This document shows, one piece after another, positions 1 through 9,035 of a stretch of 64,000 nucleotides of DNA (positions within the stretch are counted from its first letter, which is position 1; each line of letters starts with the position of its first letter). Location of the stretch: positions 682,001-746,000 of the forward strand of contig NZ_JBHLTP010000003.1 in assembly GCF_042434395.1 (NCBI RefSeq). The letters are read 5' to 3'. The position numbers and the translations under genes were made by a program. This DNA comes from Pontibacillus salicampi. Lineage in GTDB: Bacteria > Bacillota > Bacilli > Bacillales > BH030062. Below the pieces are notes generated by a model. That model did not search any database. It saw only the letters and a program-made list of their open reading frames with translations, and was not told where the DNA came from.

Positions 1-65
1 AGAATAAATGCCATATACAGTATAGTTTCGAATTGCCGCCATTATATTTATTACAACAATAGCTT

Positions 66-848
66 TTATTCTTTGAAGTAGGGGATCCATTTATGGTTAT
101 TATTATGATCTTCTATAAAGCCTAGTCCTGGGAATGGATAATGACATACAAATAGCATAATGCCTTGCTGCTTTGCAAAGTCTATGATGGCTTTTCTGGT
201 TTGGCTTCCCTTTTCTGGTGAGACTTCCAACCCGATATGAGACGAGAGATGATTTAGGGTTGAAGGGTCATTTAAAAGATCAGAGACAATTAGAAGTCTT
301 TGGCTTTCCGATTGTACCATTACAGAAAGGTGACCATCCGTGTGTCCTGGAGTGAGAAAGAGTTTAATTCCAGGGAGTATTTCAACGTCCTTGTGAATAA
401 AGGTGATAGAATTCTCCAACCTAGAAAGGATTTGATATTCCTCTGACTCTTTATTTGCTGCCCACATATCCCATTCTTCTATTCGTAGGTAATAGGTTGC
501 GTTGGGAAAAGAAGGTTCTCCTTCTATCACAGCCCCGCCAATATGGTCTAAGTGTCCATGAGTTAGTATGACCTCATCTATGTCATATTTATTAATTCCA
601 TGTTTAGCTAAATTATGAAGCAGTTGACCTGCATCCTTACACCTGCTGCCAAACCCTGTGTCTATCAAAATATTTTTATTATCAGTAGTTATGTGAATAA
701 AATTAAGAGGAGCTTGAAAGTTTGCTGGAAAGCCTTGAACGAGATGGTCAGGTGTTTCAGCAAAGAAAAATTCCTTCGTTACTGGCATACCGCCATCAGA
801 AATCACTAGGGCACTAAAGTTTCCTATAGGAAATGAGTATGTATTCAT
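66..848 (-). CDS. MBL-fold metallo-hydrolase, lactonase-like
   Basis: A 260-residue metallo-beta-lactamase-fold hydrolase. The metal-binding motif HGHLDH is visible near residue 97 (LTHGHLDHIGG), followed by a GHTDGH motif and a late CHYPFPG segment, which is the usual layout of single-domain MBL hydrolases including N-acyl-homoserine lactonase relatives. The substrate cannot be told from sequence. The start is supported by AGGAGG seven bases upstream of the ATG. It has no signal peptide, so it should be cytoplasmic. It points away from the zinc island to its right, and no Zur box faces it, so it is probably an independent gene. Confidence 0.85.
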   Translation of the reverse strand: MNTYSFPIGNFSALVISDGGMPVTKEFFFAETPDHLVQGFPANFQAPLNFIHITTDNKNILIDTGFGSRCKDAGQLLHNLAKHGINKYDIDEVILTHGHLDHIGGAVIEGEPSFPNATYYLRIEEWDMWAANKESEEYQILSRLENSITFIHKDVEILPGIKLFLTPGHTDGHLSVMVQSESQRLLIVSDLLNDPSTLNHLSSHIGLEVSPEKGSQTRKAIIDFAKQQGIMLFVCHYPFPGLGFIEDHNNNHKWIPYFKE

Positions 849-1189
849 GGTTAACCTCCTATGAATTAAAATCTATTAGAAATAAGTAAACAAATTGAAG
901 CATATTTCACTTTATAGATGATATATGCTAGAACGCATCATTTTTACTTGTAATATACATCGCCATTGAACCATAAATGAAATAACATTATATTCATAAA
1001 GGTGTATTAGGCTTCAAATAGTAATCATTACAATTTATCGTTAATGAATTAAATTCTATCTCGCTTTAATATAAGATGCAACGATAATTTACATGATTAT
1101 TTGAGTTGCGAATGAAGAATCCGTTTAAAATGGAAACAAGAAAATGATCAACATAATCTTAACTCAAGCAAAAGAAATAATGTTCTTTG
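849..1189. other. AT-rich intergenic region without a gene
   Basis: Divergent gap between the MBL hydrolase and the zinc importer operon. It holds no convincing ORF. The only clear signals are the hydrolase RBS at its left edge and the znu promoter with its Zur box just beyond its right edge. Confidence 0.6.
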
Positions 1190-1237
1190 TTGACACACCT
1201 TTCCTTTTTACAATATAATTCGTAATGGTTACGATTT
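1190..1237 (+). promoter_or_regulatory. znu promoter with Zur box
   Basis: A near-consensus sigma-A promoter: TTGACA at 1190-1195, an 18-base spacer, TATAAT at 1214-1219. It is followed at once by TCGTAATGGTTACGA at 1220-1234, a 6-3-6 palindrome matching the Bacillus Zur operator (TCGTAATnATTACGA) apart from the centre. A repressor bound here would cover the transcription start, as expected for Zur repression when zinc is sufficient. The box lies within a longer ORF starting at 1225, which argues for translation starting downstream at 1267. Confidence 0.85.
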
Positions 1238-1266
1238 ATGTTAGACGTTTAGAAAGGGGATTTTGT

Positions 1267-2211
1267 ATGACTAGAAAGATATTTGTGTTATTCATCTTAT
1301 CTATTATGATAGGGGTTCTAGCAGCTTGCAGTGGGCAAGATGAGGATAATAGCGCTGAGGACTCATCGAATATGGAAAGTGCTTCTGAAAAGGAAACATC
1401 TGAAAATAGTAAAAGCAAGAATGAGGATGGAAATCTTACTGTAGCTGTTTCCGTAGTACCTCAGGCCACGTTTGTGGAGAAAGTGGCTGGTGACAACGTG
1501 GATATCGTCACTATGATTCCTCCAGGAAATAGTCCTGCCAATTATGAGCCTACACCAAACTTAATGAATAAATTTAGTGATTCTGACATCTATTTCTCTA
1601 TTGGTGTACCTACGGAACAAGCAAACATTCTTTCACAAAAGGATTTAAATGATGATATCCAGGTGGTAAACCTGGCAGATGCAGCTTCCGAGCAGTATGA
1701 AGAAAGACAGTTCCCATCTGGGGGACGGGATCCTCACGTATGGATGTCTCCAAAACGTGTACAAGTGATGGTAGATAAAATTGCGGAAGTGCTAGGTGAA
1801 GCGGACCCTGGTAACAAAGAATTGTATGAAGAAAATGCGAAAGAATATAGCAACAAATTAGAACAGGTAGATAAGGAATTGGAAGATACACTTGCACAAT
1901 TAGATGATAGAACATTCATCGTTTATCATCCAGCTTTCGGATATTTTGCGAAGGATTATGACTTAGAAATGGTTTCATTACAAAAGGCTGGCAAAGAGGC
2001 ATCTCCTAAACAAATGGAAGAGATAATTGATTTAGCGAAAGAGAAAAATATTAAAGCGATTTTCTATCAAAAAGAAATTAGCTCTGAACAAGCAGAAGCC
2101 GTGGCTGAAGAAATTAATGGGGATACCAAAGAGATTTCACCATTAAATCCGGATTATATTAACAATCTAAAAAATATGGCAGAAACATTTAAGAAAGTCT
2201 TGGGATCTTAA
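1267..2211 (+). CDS. znuA: Zinc ABC transporter substrate-binding lipoprotein
   Basis: Extracytoplasmic cluster A-I metal-binding lipoprotein (about 314 residues) that delivers Zn(II) to the permease. The N terminus is a lipoprotein signal with LAAC and Cys21 as the lipid anchor, then an acidic Ser/Glu/Asn linker to about residue 55. Metal-ligand histidines are seen at DPH157 and YH221PAFGYF. The usual first histidine (PHxYEP) is replaced: the sequence reads SPANYEP, with Ala91 in that place. There is no His-rich loop. The ATG at 1267 is chosen over the 1225 start because AGAAAGGGG precedes it and the earlier start lies inside the Zur box. It is the first gene of the Zur-controlled znuACB operon; the stop overlaps the next start by one base. 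Confidence 0.9.
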   Translation: MTRKIFVLFILSIMIGVLAACSGQDEDNSAEDSSNMESASEKETSENSKSKNEDGNLTVAVSVVPQATFVEKVAGDNVDIVTMIPPGNSPANYEPTPNLMNKFSDSDIYFSIGVPTEQANILSQKDLNDDIQVVNLADAASEQYEERQFPSGGRDPHVWMSPKRVQVMVDKIAEVLGEADPGNKELYEENAKEYSNKLEQVDKELEDTLAQLDDRTFIVYHPAFGYFAKDYDLEMVSLQKAGKEASPKQMEEIIDLAKEKNIKAIFYQKEISSEQAEAVAEEINGDTKEISPLNPDYINNLKNMAETFKKVLGS

Positions 2212-2984
2212 TGAAGCAAACGATTATTGAGGTAAATAACCTTAGTGTGAATTATGGAAATGTTACTGCATTATCCGATGTCAATCTTAGTATATACGAG
2301 AAAGAGTTCTTAACCATCATTGGTCCAAATGGTGGGGGAAAAAGCACATTACTTAAGGCCATGTTAGGGTTGATTGCACCTTCAAGTGGAACAATTGACA
2401 TTAACAAGACTAGCGAATCAAATCGTAAAGCACGACTTGGATATGTACCCCAATTTTCTAATCTTGATAAAAGATTTCCTATCACTGTGTACGATTTGGT
2501 AATCATGGGTCGATTTTATAAAAAAATTGGCCCTTTTCATCGCTATACGAAGAAAGATAAACAAGCGGCATGGGATACAATAAATCGATTAGGATTGAAA
2601 GACCTAACAGATAGGCAAATAGGGGAATTGTCAGGAGGGCAGTTTCAACGTGTTCTCGTTGCTCGAGCTCTCGTTTCTAACCCACATGTACTCATGTTAG
2701 ATGAACCAACAGCAAGTGTAGATAAGTCCTCAAGTGAAGATATCTACCATCTATTAACGGAATTAAAGAAGGAAATGACGATTATTGTAGTTTCTCATGA
2801 TACAACAGTAGTTTCTTCTTATACTGAATCGGTAGCGTGTTTAAATCAGAGTTTACATTATCATGGAGACTCTGAGTTGCCAGAGGAGGTTATTTATGAA
2901 ACATATGGGACAAACGTTGATATTATTTCTCATGCTAATAAGGTCAAGCATCGAGTGTTAACAAATCATGAGGAGGTAGAATGA
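2211..2984 (+). CDS. znuC: Zinc ABC transporter ATP-binding protein
   Basis: ATPase subunit of the zinc importer, 257 residues. It has Walker A GPNGGGKST at 38-46, the signature LSGGQ followed by FQRVLVARAL, Walker B LMLDEPTA, and the switch histidine in VVSHD. It acts at the inner face of the membrane with the permease encoded next. The start codon overlaps the znuA stop (TAATG) and the end overlaps the permease start (ATGA), so the three genes should be translationally coupled. The C-terminal about 50 residues are specific to this family and carry several histidines. Identity as zinc rather than manganese importer rests on the Zur box and the neighbourhood. Confidence 0.9.
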   Translation: MKQTIIEVNNLSVNYGNVTALSDVNLSIYEKEFLTIIGPNGGGKSTLLKAMLGLIAPSSGTIDINKTSESNRKARLGYVPQFSNLDKRFPITVYDLVIMGRFYKKIGPFHRYTKKDKQAAWDTINRLGLKDLTDRQIGELSGGQFQRVLVARALVSNPHVLMLDEPTASVDKSSSEDIYHLLTELKKEMTIIVVSHDTTVVSSYTESVACLNQSLHYHGDSELPEEVIYETYGTNVDIISHANKVKHRVLTNHEEVE

Positions 2985-3805
2985 TGTGGGCGTCACTTGC
3001 AGACTATGCGTATCTTCAACATGCACTAGTGGCTGCTATTTTAACTAGTATTGTCTGTGGTTTTATTGGCACGATTGTGATGGAGAAGAAAATGATTATG
3101 TTAAGTGGTGGAGTAGCTCATGCTGCGTTTGGTGGTATCGGGTTATCCTATCTGGCAGGCTTCTCTCCTATGTTAGGAGCACTACTGTTTTCTGTGACTT
3201 CGTCTGTAGGAATTGGCAGGATTAATCGGGATTCTAAAGGAAATACAGACGTGCTGATTGGACTATTATGGTCTATGGGAATGGCATTGGGTATTTTATT
3301 TATATCTTTTATGGATGGATACCCACCTGATCTAACAACGTATCTTTTTGGGAACATTTTAACTGTTCCAGGTTCAGAAGTGAAAGCAATGGTTATCATT
3401 ACCCTATTGGTCACGGGTACTATCCTATTGTTTTATAATGCCTACAAGATCTTCTTGTTAGATGAAGAGTTTGCAAAAGTTCAGGGGATAAAATCTACTT
3501 GGTTGGAATATATATTATTTATCCTTCTAGGCCTAGCAATCGTCGTATTGATACAGGTCGTAGGGTTTTTATTAATTTTTGCACTAGTAACCTCTCCACC
3601 TGCTTCTGCAAAATTTTTCACAAAAAAGCTAGGGCATATGATTACGCTAGCAACAGCTTTTTGTTTGGTATTTACGGTGGGAGGACTTTGGATTTCGTAT
3701 TCATTTGATATACCTTCAGGGGCCACTATTATATTATTATCAGGCTTGTCTTACTTCCTTTGCTACAGTATCTATTTATTAAAAACTAAATGGAAGCGAA
3801 CATAA
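2981..3805 (+). CDS. znuB: Zinc ABC transporter permease
   Basis: Integral membrane permease of the ABC-3 family, 274 residues, with about eight to nine hydrophobic segments and the typical motif LSGGVAHAAFGGIGLSYL near residue 40. It forms the translocation path with ZnuC dimers. The start overlaps the znuC stop by four bases and is preceded by GAGGAGGT, so coupling is certain. It ends the first Zur operon; the next gene has its own promoter and Zur box. Confidence 0.9.
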   Translation: MMWASLADYAYLQHALVAAILTSIVCGFIGTIVMEKKMIMLSGGVAHAAFGGIGLSYLAGFSPMLGALLFSVTSSVGIGRINRDSKGNTDVLIGLLWSMGMALGILFISFMDGYPPDLTTYLFGNILTVPGSEVKAMVIITLLVTGTILLFYNAYKIFLLDEEFAKVQGIKSTWLEYILFILLGLAIVVLIQVVGFLLIFALVTSPPASAKFFTKKLGHMITLATAFCLVFTVGGLWISYSFDIPSGATIILLSGLSYFLCYSIYLLKTKWKRT

Positions 3806-3807
3806 CT

Positions 3808-3859
3808 GTTTACAAAGGAATAATTTTCATCTATAATTTATTAATCGTAATGATTACGA
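3808..3859 (+). promoter_or_regulatory. Promoter with perfect Zur box before COG0523 GTPase
   Basis: TTTACA at 3808-3813, a 17-base spacer and TATAAT at 3831-3836, followed by TCGTAATGATTACGA at 3845-3859. This is a perfect 7-1-7 palindrome identical to the Bacillus Zur consensus. Position just downstream of the -10 suggests repression by zinc-loaded Zur. It is the best box in the window. Confidence 0.88.
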
Positions 3860-3960
3860 ATTAAAAACTGGTCTTCATCAGTAATAAAGCAAATACATTA
3901 GCAGGATTTTAGTAAATAGGTGAAACTTGAGATTACAGAAAGTGTTATTGGAGGTGACAA

Positions 3961-4944
3961 ATGACTACACATAAAAGGGTACCAGTTACGATTGTAACCG
4001 GTTTTCTTGGAGCAGGTAAAACGACGTTAATCAACGAGATAGGAAAACAAACGAATGAAAAAATAGCTTATATCATTAACGAATTTGGAGATATAGGGAT
4101 AGACGGCCAATTAGTTGAGAGAACAGAAGAAGAGATCATTGAAGTCAATAATGGATGTATTTGTTGCAATGTTAGAGGGGATCTAATAAAAACGCTATCT
4201 ACTCTTTTGTTTTCAAAAAAGGAAGGTCTTATAGAATTTGACCGGGTTGTTATAGAAACTACCGGCTTAGCAGACCCTGCTCCTGTTGTACAAACTTTTT
4301 TAATGTATCCCGAAATGATGGAAGCCTTTGAAGTGGATAGTGTATGTACCATAGTTGATGTTCAAAACATTTCCTATCATCTGGATCAAAAGGATGAATC
4401 AATATATCAAATAGCTTTTGCGGATGTTTTAATATTTAATAAAACAGATTTATCCTCTGAGCAGGAATTGAATAATCTAACGAACAGAATAAACGCGATT
4501 AATCCTACTGCCAAAAGAATCTTTACGAACCACAGCCGTATAAATATAAACGAAATCTTAGGTGTGTACGCGTTTGATTTACAAGAAAAGCTAGCCATTG
4601 ATCCTAACTTAATGAAGCAAATTCACCGCCCTCACCATAACGATGATGTCGTTTCAGTTGCGTTAGAAGGGCAACAGCCCCTTGATATGAAGAAAGTTAA
4701 TCTTTGGTTTTCTTATCTTGTAGAGTTGAAAGGGGAAAGCTTATATCGCTATAAAGGAATATTGAATATACAAGGTGAAACCAATCGTCTCATCTTTCAA
4801 GGTGTACACATGTTACTTGCTAGTGACCGAGGGAGAGAGTGGAGTAAAGACGAAACCAAAAAAAGCGAATTGATTTTCATCGGAACGGGATTAGATAAAG
4901 ACACTTTACAAGAGCAGTTTGAGAGTTGTATAGCGGAGGGCTAG
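3961..4944 (+). CDS. COG0523 (CobW family) GTPase, putative zinc metallochaperone
   Basis: A 327-residue G3E-family GTPase. P-loop GFLGAGKTT is at 14-22, the metal-binding CxCC motif NGCICCN has Cys66/68/69, ETTGLADPAPV follows near 100, and the base-recognition motif NKTD is near 160. A C-terminal CobW domain is present. COG0523 proteins use GTP hydrolysis to deliver metals, and several are zinc-starvation induced. It is shorter than, and distinct from, the two ZagA-type paralogues at 7805 and 10550 (CNVRGDL rather than CTLREDL after the motif). The RBS is GGAGGT seven bases before the ATG. A perfect Zur box lies in its own promoter. Confidence 0.88.
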   Translation: MTTHKRVPVTIVTGFLGAGKTTLINEIGKQTNEKIAYIINEFGDIGIDGQLVERTEEEIIEVNNGCICCNVRGDLIKTLSTLLFSKKEGLIEFDRVVIETTGLADPAPVVQTFLMYPEMMEAFEVDSVCTIVDVQNISYHLDQKDESIYQIAFADVLIFNKTDLSSEQELNNLTNRINAINPTAKRIFTNHSRININEILGVYAFDLQEKLAIDPNLMKQIHRPHHNDDVVSVALEGQQPLDMKKVNLWFSYLVELKGESLYRYKGILNIQGETNRLIFQGVHMLLASDRGREWSKDETKKSELIFIGTGLDKDTLQEQFESCIAEG

Positions 4945-4957
4945 AATAACCTTTAAA

Positions 4958-4972
4958 TCGTAATGATTATTA
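4958..4972 (+). promoter_or_regulatory. Degenerate Zur box before flavoprotein gene
   Basis: The sequence TCGTAATGATTATTA has an intact left Zur half-site and a right half-site with two mismatches (ATTATTA for ATTACGA). It lies in the short gap between the GTPase gene and the flavoprotein start. It could give a second, weaker Zur control point inside the run. I see no strong -35/-10 pair with it, so the downstream genes may depend on the promoter at 3808. Confidence 0.55.
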
Positions 4973-4989
4973 TTATCACTGGAGGTATT

Positions 4990-6105
4990 ATGAAACAGGA
5001 TTATGATGTTGTGATTGTAGGTGCTGGAGCATCTGGAATCGGAGTAGGATCGATTTTAAAACAAATGGGATGCAATACATTTTGTATTCTTGAGAAAGGT
5101 GAAATAGGGGATTCCTTCCGAAAATGGCCAAAAGAGATGCGTCTGATCACTCCTTCTTTTCCTTCACAAGGATTTGGGCAGACAGATTTGAATGCGGTCG
5201 TTCCAAAAACGTCCCCAGGATATAATTTAAATCAGGAACATCTCAATGGAGAGGAATTTGCAGACTATTTAGGGTTAATAGTAAAGCATTTTGAGTTACC
5301 TGTTCATACAAATGAAGCAGTGGAAGAGGTTCAAAAACAGGATAATGGAAAGTATGCCATTCATACAACAAAAAGGGAAATCTCAAGTCGTTTGGTTGTA
5401 TGGGCTACAGGTGAGTTTCAATTTCCGAACCTTTCCCCTTTCCCTGGAGCGAATTACTGCATTCACAGTAGTCATGTCGAGGCATGGGATGAATTGGAGG
5501 GTGATCACCATATCGTTATTGGCGGGTATGAAAGTGGATTAGATGCAGTCTATCACCTGGACCAATCAGGGAAAGCGTCAGATTTAGTAGCCAAAACAAG
5601 TACATGGAGATTGGATAGTAGTGATCCAAGTGTCGATGTTTCTCCATATACATTTAATCGAATAAAGGAAGTTATACCTAAAGGAAATATTTCTATTCAT
5701 GAGAACCAAGCTGTAACGTCTGTCCGTAAAGAGGGTGGACAGTACATGGTGGAGACTGATTTAGGCATTATCCTTACTTCCGACAACCCACCTATATTAG
5801 CTACCGGATTTACAGGTGGATCACAGATGATTTCCCATCTATTTCAATATGGTGAACACGGAAAACCTTTAGTAAATGAGGAAGATGAATCTATAATTAG
5901 TGATGGATTGTACCTATGTGGCCCTGAACTTCGACATGATAGTCATGTATTTTGTTTTATTTATAAATTTAGGCAACGTTTTCCAATTGTGGCGAAATCA
6001 ATTGCTGATAAGCTTAAATTAAATAAAGACATACTGGAAATGTATCAAAAGGAGAATTTTTATTTAGATGATCTCTCGAGTTGTGGAGAGCGGTGCGAAT
6101 GTTAA
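4990..6105 (+). CDS. FAD-dependent NAD(P)-binding oxidoreductase with Cys-rich tail
   Basis: Flavoprotein of about 371 residues in the CzcO/flavin-monooxygenase-like group. The dinucleotide-binding motif GAGASGIG starts at residue 11, a second nucleotide-binding segment GGYESGLDAVYHL lies mid-protein, and an ATGE/ATGF pair marks the family. The C terminus ends in SSCGERCEC, three cysteines in the last seven residues, which is unusual and may bind metal or act in thiol exchange. The start at 4990 follows GGAGGT; the in-frame ATG at 4963 lies inside the Zur-like box and is rejected. It overlaps the FeoB-like gene. The substrate is unknown; a role in zinc starvation is inferred from position only. 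Confidence 0.75.
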   Translation: MKQDYDVVIVGAGASGIGVGSILKQMGCNTFCILEKGEIGDSFRKWPKEMRLITPSFPSQGFGQTDLNAVVPKTSPGYNLNQEHLNGEEFADYLGLIVKHFELPVHTNEAVEEVQKQDNGKYAIHTTKREISSRLVVWATGEFQFPNLSPFPGANYCIHSSHVEAWDELEGDHHIVIGGYESGLDAVYHLDQSGKASDLVAKTSTWRLDSSDPSVDVSPYTFNRIKEVIPKGNISIHENQAVTSVRKEGGQYMVETDLGIILTSDNPPILATGFTGGSQMISHLFQYGEHGKPLVNEEDESIISDGLYLCGPELRHDSHVFCFIYKFRQRFPIVAKSIADKLKLNKDILEMYQKENFYLDDLSSCGERCEC

Positions 6106-7769
6106 CTTCTGACAACACCCATTCACCTCCCTCTAGAATAGCCCTTGTTGGTGTGGAGTCGGTAGGGAAGTCTGCTATATTCCGTCAATTAACAGGAGAT
6201 CAATCTGGAGTAGAGACCAATGTGAAGGGCTCTACCATCAATCCCATTAAAAGCATCATTAAGGGACAAGATCAGGCTGAATTGGTGGATACTCCCGGAA
6301 TAAGATACGAGGATGACAATGTCACAACTCAGTTAGCACTAAAAGAATTAAAGCGAGTAGACCAAATAGTACTAGTCCTGAAATCCGCTTCATTAAAAGA
6401 AGAATTACTCACATTAATGAAACAGATTTCATTAAGAGGTAAGAAGGTTACTATAGTCGTCACGCATAAAGATAAATACAATCCGAGCACAGAGGAGAAA
6501 AAATATATAAAGGAGTTATTGGGTGTTCAAATAATTTGGTGTAATAGTCGAAATATAACCGATAGTGAATCTGAAGAAATAATAACGGCATTACAACACC
6601 CCATACACTGGAAGGTAAATCAAAGTATTGTATCGTTTCTTCCAGAAAGTGTACTACAACCAACTCCTTTTATTCAAAGACTTTTTCTTACTCCAATACT
6701 AGGCCCAAGCATGGCATTGCTTTTCCTGCTTACTATTTTTGCAGGGCCAGTCTATCTTGCTTACATCTTCTCTGATTGGCTGCAGCCTTTAGCAGATCAA
6801 TTTTTGATTACACCTTTAAAAGAAAGTCTTACATTTTTACCCCAGTTTGCTCAAGGTATTCTTGTAGGTGATTACGGACTTTTAACGTTAGGGTGGTATT
6901 CCTTTTTGTGGGCTTTTCCTGTGGTTTTTTTCATAGGGTTAAGTGTAGCAATAACGGAGGAGATAGGGATTCAAGAATATATTACACATACCTTGAATCC
7001 TTGGCTAAGGAAAATTGGATTAAATGGAAGGGATTTAATAGCAGTATTAACTGGATTCGGATGTAACGTCGTGGCTGTTATGCAAACAAGAGGGTGTAGT
7101 AGTTGCACTAGGCATGCCTGTGTTTCTATGATTTCATTTGGTTCTGCTTGCAGTTATCAGATTGGTGCCTCCCTATCTATTTTTAGCTCTGTGGGAGCTC
7201 CTATGCTGTTTTTTCCTTATATATTACTTCTTTTCCTTGTAGGAGCTATTCATACAAGGATTTGGAATCGAAATCAAGTTCCTGTTGAACCGGTACAGTC
7301 TTTACCTTATATCCAAAGCATAACGCTTAGAGGACTTTACTTTCGCGTTAAGTCTGTAGTGAAGCAATTCCTGTTGCAGGCTATGCCGATATTTTTATTG
7401 ATTTGTTTTGTAGCTTCCTTCTTACAGATGTTTTCTATCATGAGCTTTCTAGCTTCCATGATTGGCCCTTTTTTAAACATATTCGCACTGCCAACAGATG
7501 TAGCACCAGGTATTTTGTTTTCTATGATACGTAAAGATGGAGTGATGATTTTAAACCAGGGTAACGGAGATCTATTAAGTGATATGGTTATGTGGAAGGT
7601 TTTCTTAACAGTTTATTTAGCTTCCACCATATCATCTTGCATGGTAACCTTGTTCACCATCTATAAAGAAATGGGATGGAGTACTTCTCTTAAAGTTTTT
7701 AGTAAACAATTTGCTACTTCCACTGTTAGTACAGGTGTAATCGCGTTACTGTTTATACTTATTTATTAA
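6099..7769 (+). CDS. FeoB-like GTPase/permease in the Zur cluster
   Basis: About 556 residues: an N-terminal small GTPase domain (GVESVGKS near residue 18, DTPG near 60, THKD near 120), then about eight membrane segments with Gate (nucleoside-recognition) domains. The first gate contains GFGCNVVAV as in FeoB. It is shorter than typical FeoB (about 650-700). It has a cysteine cluster GCSSCTRHAC directly after the gate motif and another Cys in GSACSYQIG. FeoB imports Fe(II); here the Zur setting suggests zinc or another divalent metal, which is inference. The ATG at 6099 is preferred over 6081 for its GGAGAG spacing. It overlaps the flavoprotein gene by seven bases. No feoA is nearby. Confidence 0.8.
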   Translation: MLTSDNTHSPPSRIALVGVESVGKSAIFRQLTGDQSGVETNVKGSTINPIKSIIKGQDQAELVDTPGIRYEDDNVTTQLALKELKRVDQIVLVLKSASLKEELLTLMKQISLRGKKVTIVVTHKDKYNPSTEEKKYIKELLGVQIIWCNSRNITDSESEEIITALQHPIHWKVNQSIVSFLPESVLQPTPFIQRLFLTPILGPSMALLFLLTIFAGPVYLAYIFSDWLQPLADQFLITPLKESLTFLPQFAQGILVGDYGLLTLGWYSFLWAFPVVFFIGLSVAITEEIGIQEYITHTLNPWLRKIGLNGRDLIAVLTGFGCNVVAVMQTRGCSSCTRHACVSMISFGSACSYQIGASLSIFSSVGAPMLFFPYILLLFLVGAIHTRIWNRNQVPVEPVQSLPYIQSITLRGLYFRVKSVVKQFLLQAMPIFLLICFVASFLQMFSIMSFLASMIGPFLNIFALPTDVAPGILFSMIRKDGVMILNQGNGDLLSDMVMWKVFLTVYLASTISSCMVTLFTIYKEMGWSTSLKVFSKQFATSTVSTGVIALLFILIY

Positions 7770-7804
7770 TAAGTTGTTGAAATAATGAAATAGAGGGGGA
7801 GTTA

Positions 7805-9016
7805 ATGATGGGAAAGACAATTCCTGTAACCGTACTAAGCGGCTATCTAGGCTCAGGAAAAACTACTTTACTAAACCATATTCTGAATAACAGAAAAGGA
7901 TGGAAAGTTGCTGTTATCGTGAATGACATGAGTGAAGTGAACATTGACGCCGATTTAGTTGAAAAAGGTGGGAAGGTTTCAAGAACAGAAGAGAATTTAG
8001 TAGAGATGTCAAATGGTTGTATTTGTTGTACGCTTCGCGAAGACTTACTTAAGGAAGTGGAGAAAATTGCTAAGGCTGGTGGAGTGGATTACATTGTCAT
8101 TGAGTCTACGGGAATTAGTGAACCCATACCAGTAGCGCAAACTTTTTCTTATATTGATGAAGAATTAGGGATAGATCTAACCCGCTTTTGCCATTTAGAT
8201 ACAATGGTTACAGTAGTAGACGCTAATAGATTTTGGCATGACTTTGAATCAGGTGATACCCTCTTGGATCGTAAAGAGGCAGTAGGGGATGAGGACACAC
8301 GAAATATTGCCGACCTATTAATCGATCAAATCGAGTTTTGCAATGTATTAGTTGTCAATAAGTGTGATCTTGTTGATAAGGAACAACTTACAAAACTAGA
8401 TAACGTGCTAAAGACGCTGCAACCAGAAGCAACCCTTATCCATACGGAGCAAGGGAAAGTAAAACCAGAAGAGGTATTAGACACTCGTATGTTTGACTTT
8501 GATAAAGCGAGCAACTCGGCTGGTTGGCTTAAAGAGTTTATGAATGGGCATCACAATCATACTCCAGAAACAGAAGAATATGGGATATCATCTTTTGTAT
8601 ATGAAAGAAGAACACCATTTCATTCAGAGCGCTTCTATAATTGGATCCGTCAGATGCCTACTTGTATTGTAAGAGCAAAAGGAATTGCTTGGTGTGCTAC
8701 TAGAAACGATCTCGCATTAATGCTCTCTCAATCAGGCCCTTCTGTTTCTATTGAACCGGTATCCTATTGGGTGGCTTCCTTACAGGAAGAGAAACAGAAT
8801 GCGATTATCGAAAATAATCCGGATTTGTTAAAGGAATGGGACCCTGAATATGGAGATCGAAAAATTCAGTTAGTATTTATAGGCGTTGATTTAAAGCCAG
8901 AAATGATTATTTCTGAATTAGATGAATGCTTAATGGATTTTAATGAGTTAAGCATGGATTGGAATAAACAAACAGATCCATTTGTTTGGCAGATTCCTTC
9001 TCAAGCAAATGTATAG
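7805..9016 (+). CDS. ZagA/YciC-type COG0523 GTPase (copy 1)
   Basis: A 403-residue G3E GTPase with P-loop GYLGSGKTT at 13-21, CxCC motif GCICCTLRED (Cys72/74/75), ESTGISEPIPVAQ and VVNKCDL. Length and motifs match B. subtilis ZagA (formerly YciC), a Zur-regulated chaperone reported to sustain folate synthesis under zinc limitation. A short His segment (GHHNH) lies near residue 250, in a loop that is acidic and His-poor in the paralogue at 10550. It follows the FeoB-like gene with a 35-base gap and AGGGGGAG as RBS, so it is probably in the same transcript. The C-terminal CobW domain is complete. Confidence 0.87.
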   Translation: MMGKTIPVTVLSGYLGSGKTTLLNHILNNRKGWKVAVIVNDMSEVNIDADLVEKGGKVSRTEENLVEMSNGCICCTLREDLLKEVEKIAKAGGVDYIVIESTGISEPIPVAQTFSYIDEELGIDLTRFCHLDTMVTVVDANRFWHDFESGDTLLDRKEAVGDEDTRNIADLLIDQIEFCNVLVVNKCDLVDKEQLTKLDNVLKTLQPEATLIHTEQGKVKPEEVLDTRMFDFDKASNSAGWLKEFMNGHHNHTPETEEYGISSFVYERRTPFHSERFYNWIRQMPTCIVRAKGIAWCATRNDLALMLSQSGPSVSIEPVSYWVASLQEEKQNAIIENNPDLLKEWDPEYGDRKIQLVFIGVDLKPEMIISELDECLMDFNELSMDWNKQTDPFVWQIPSQANV

Positions 9017-9035
9017 AATTTTTGTTAACATTAAA

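Noticed and set aside
1225..1266. Upstream in-frame start for the zinc-binding lipoprotein
   Set aside because: It lies inside the Zur box and would hide the lipoprotein signal peptide behind 14 charged residues.
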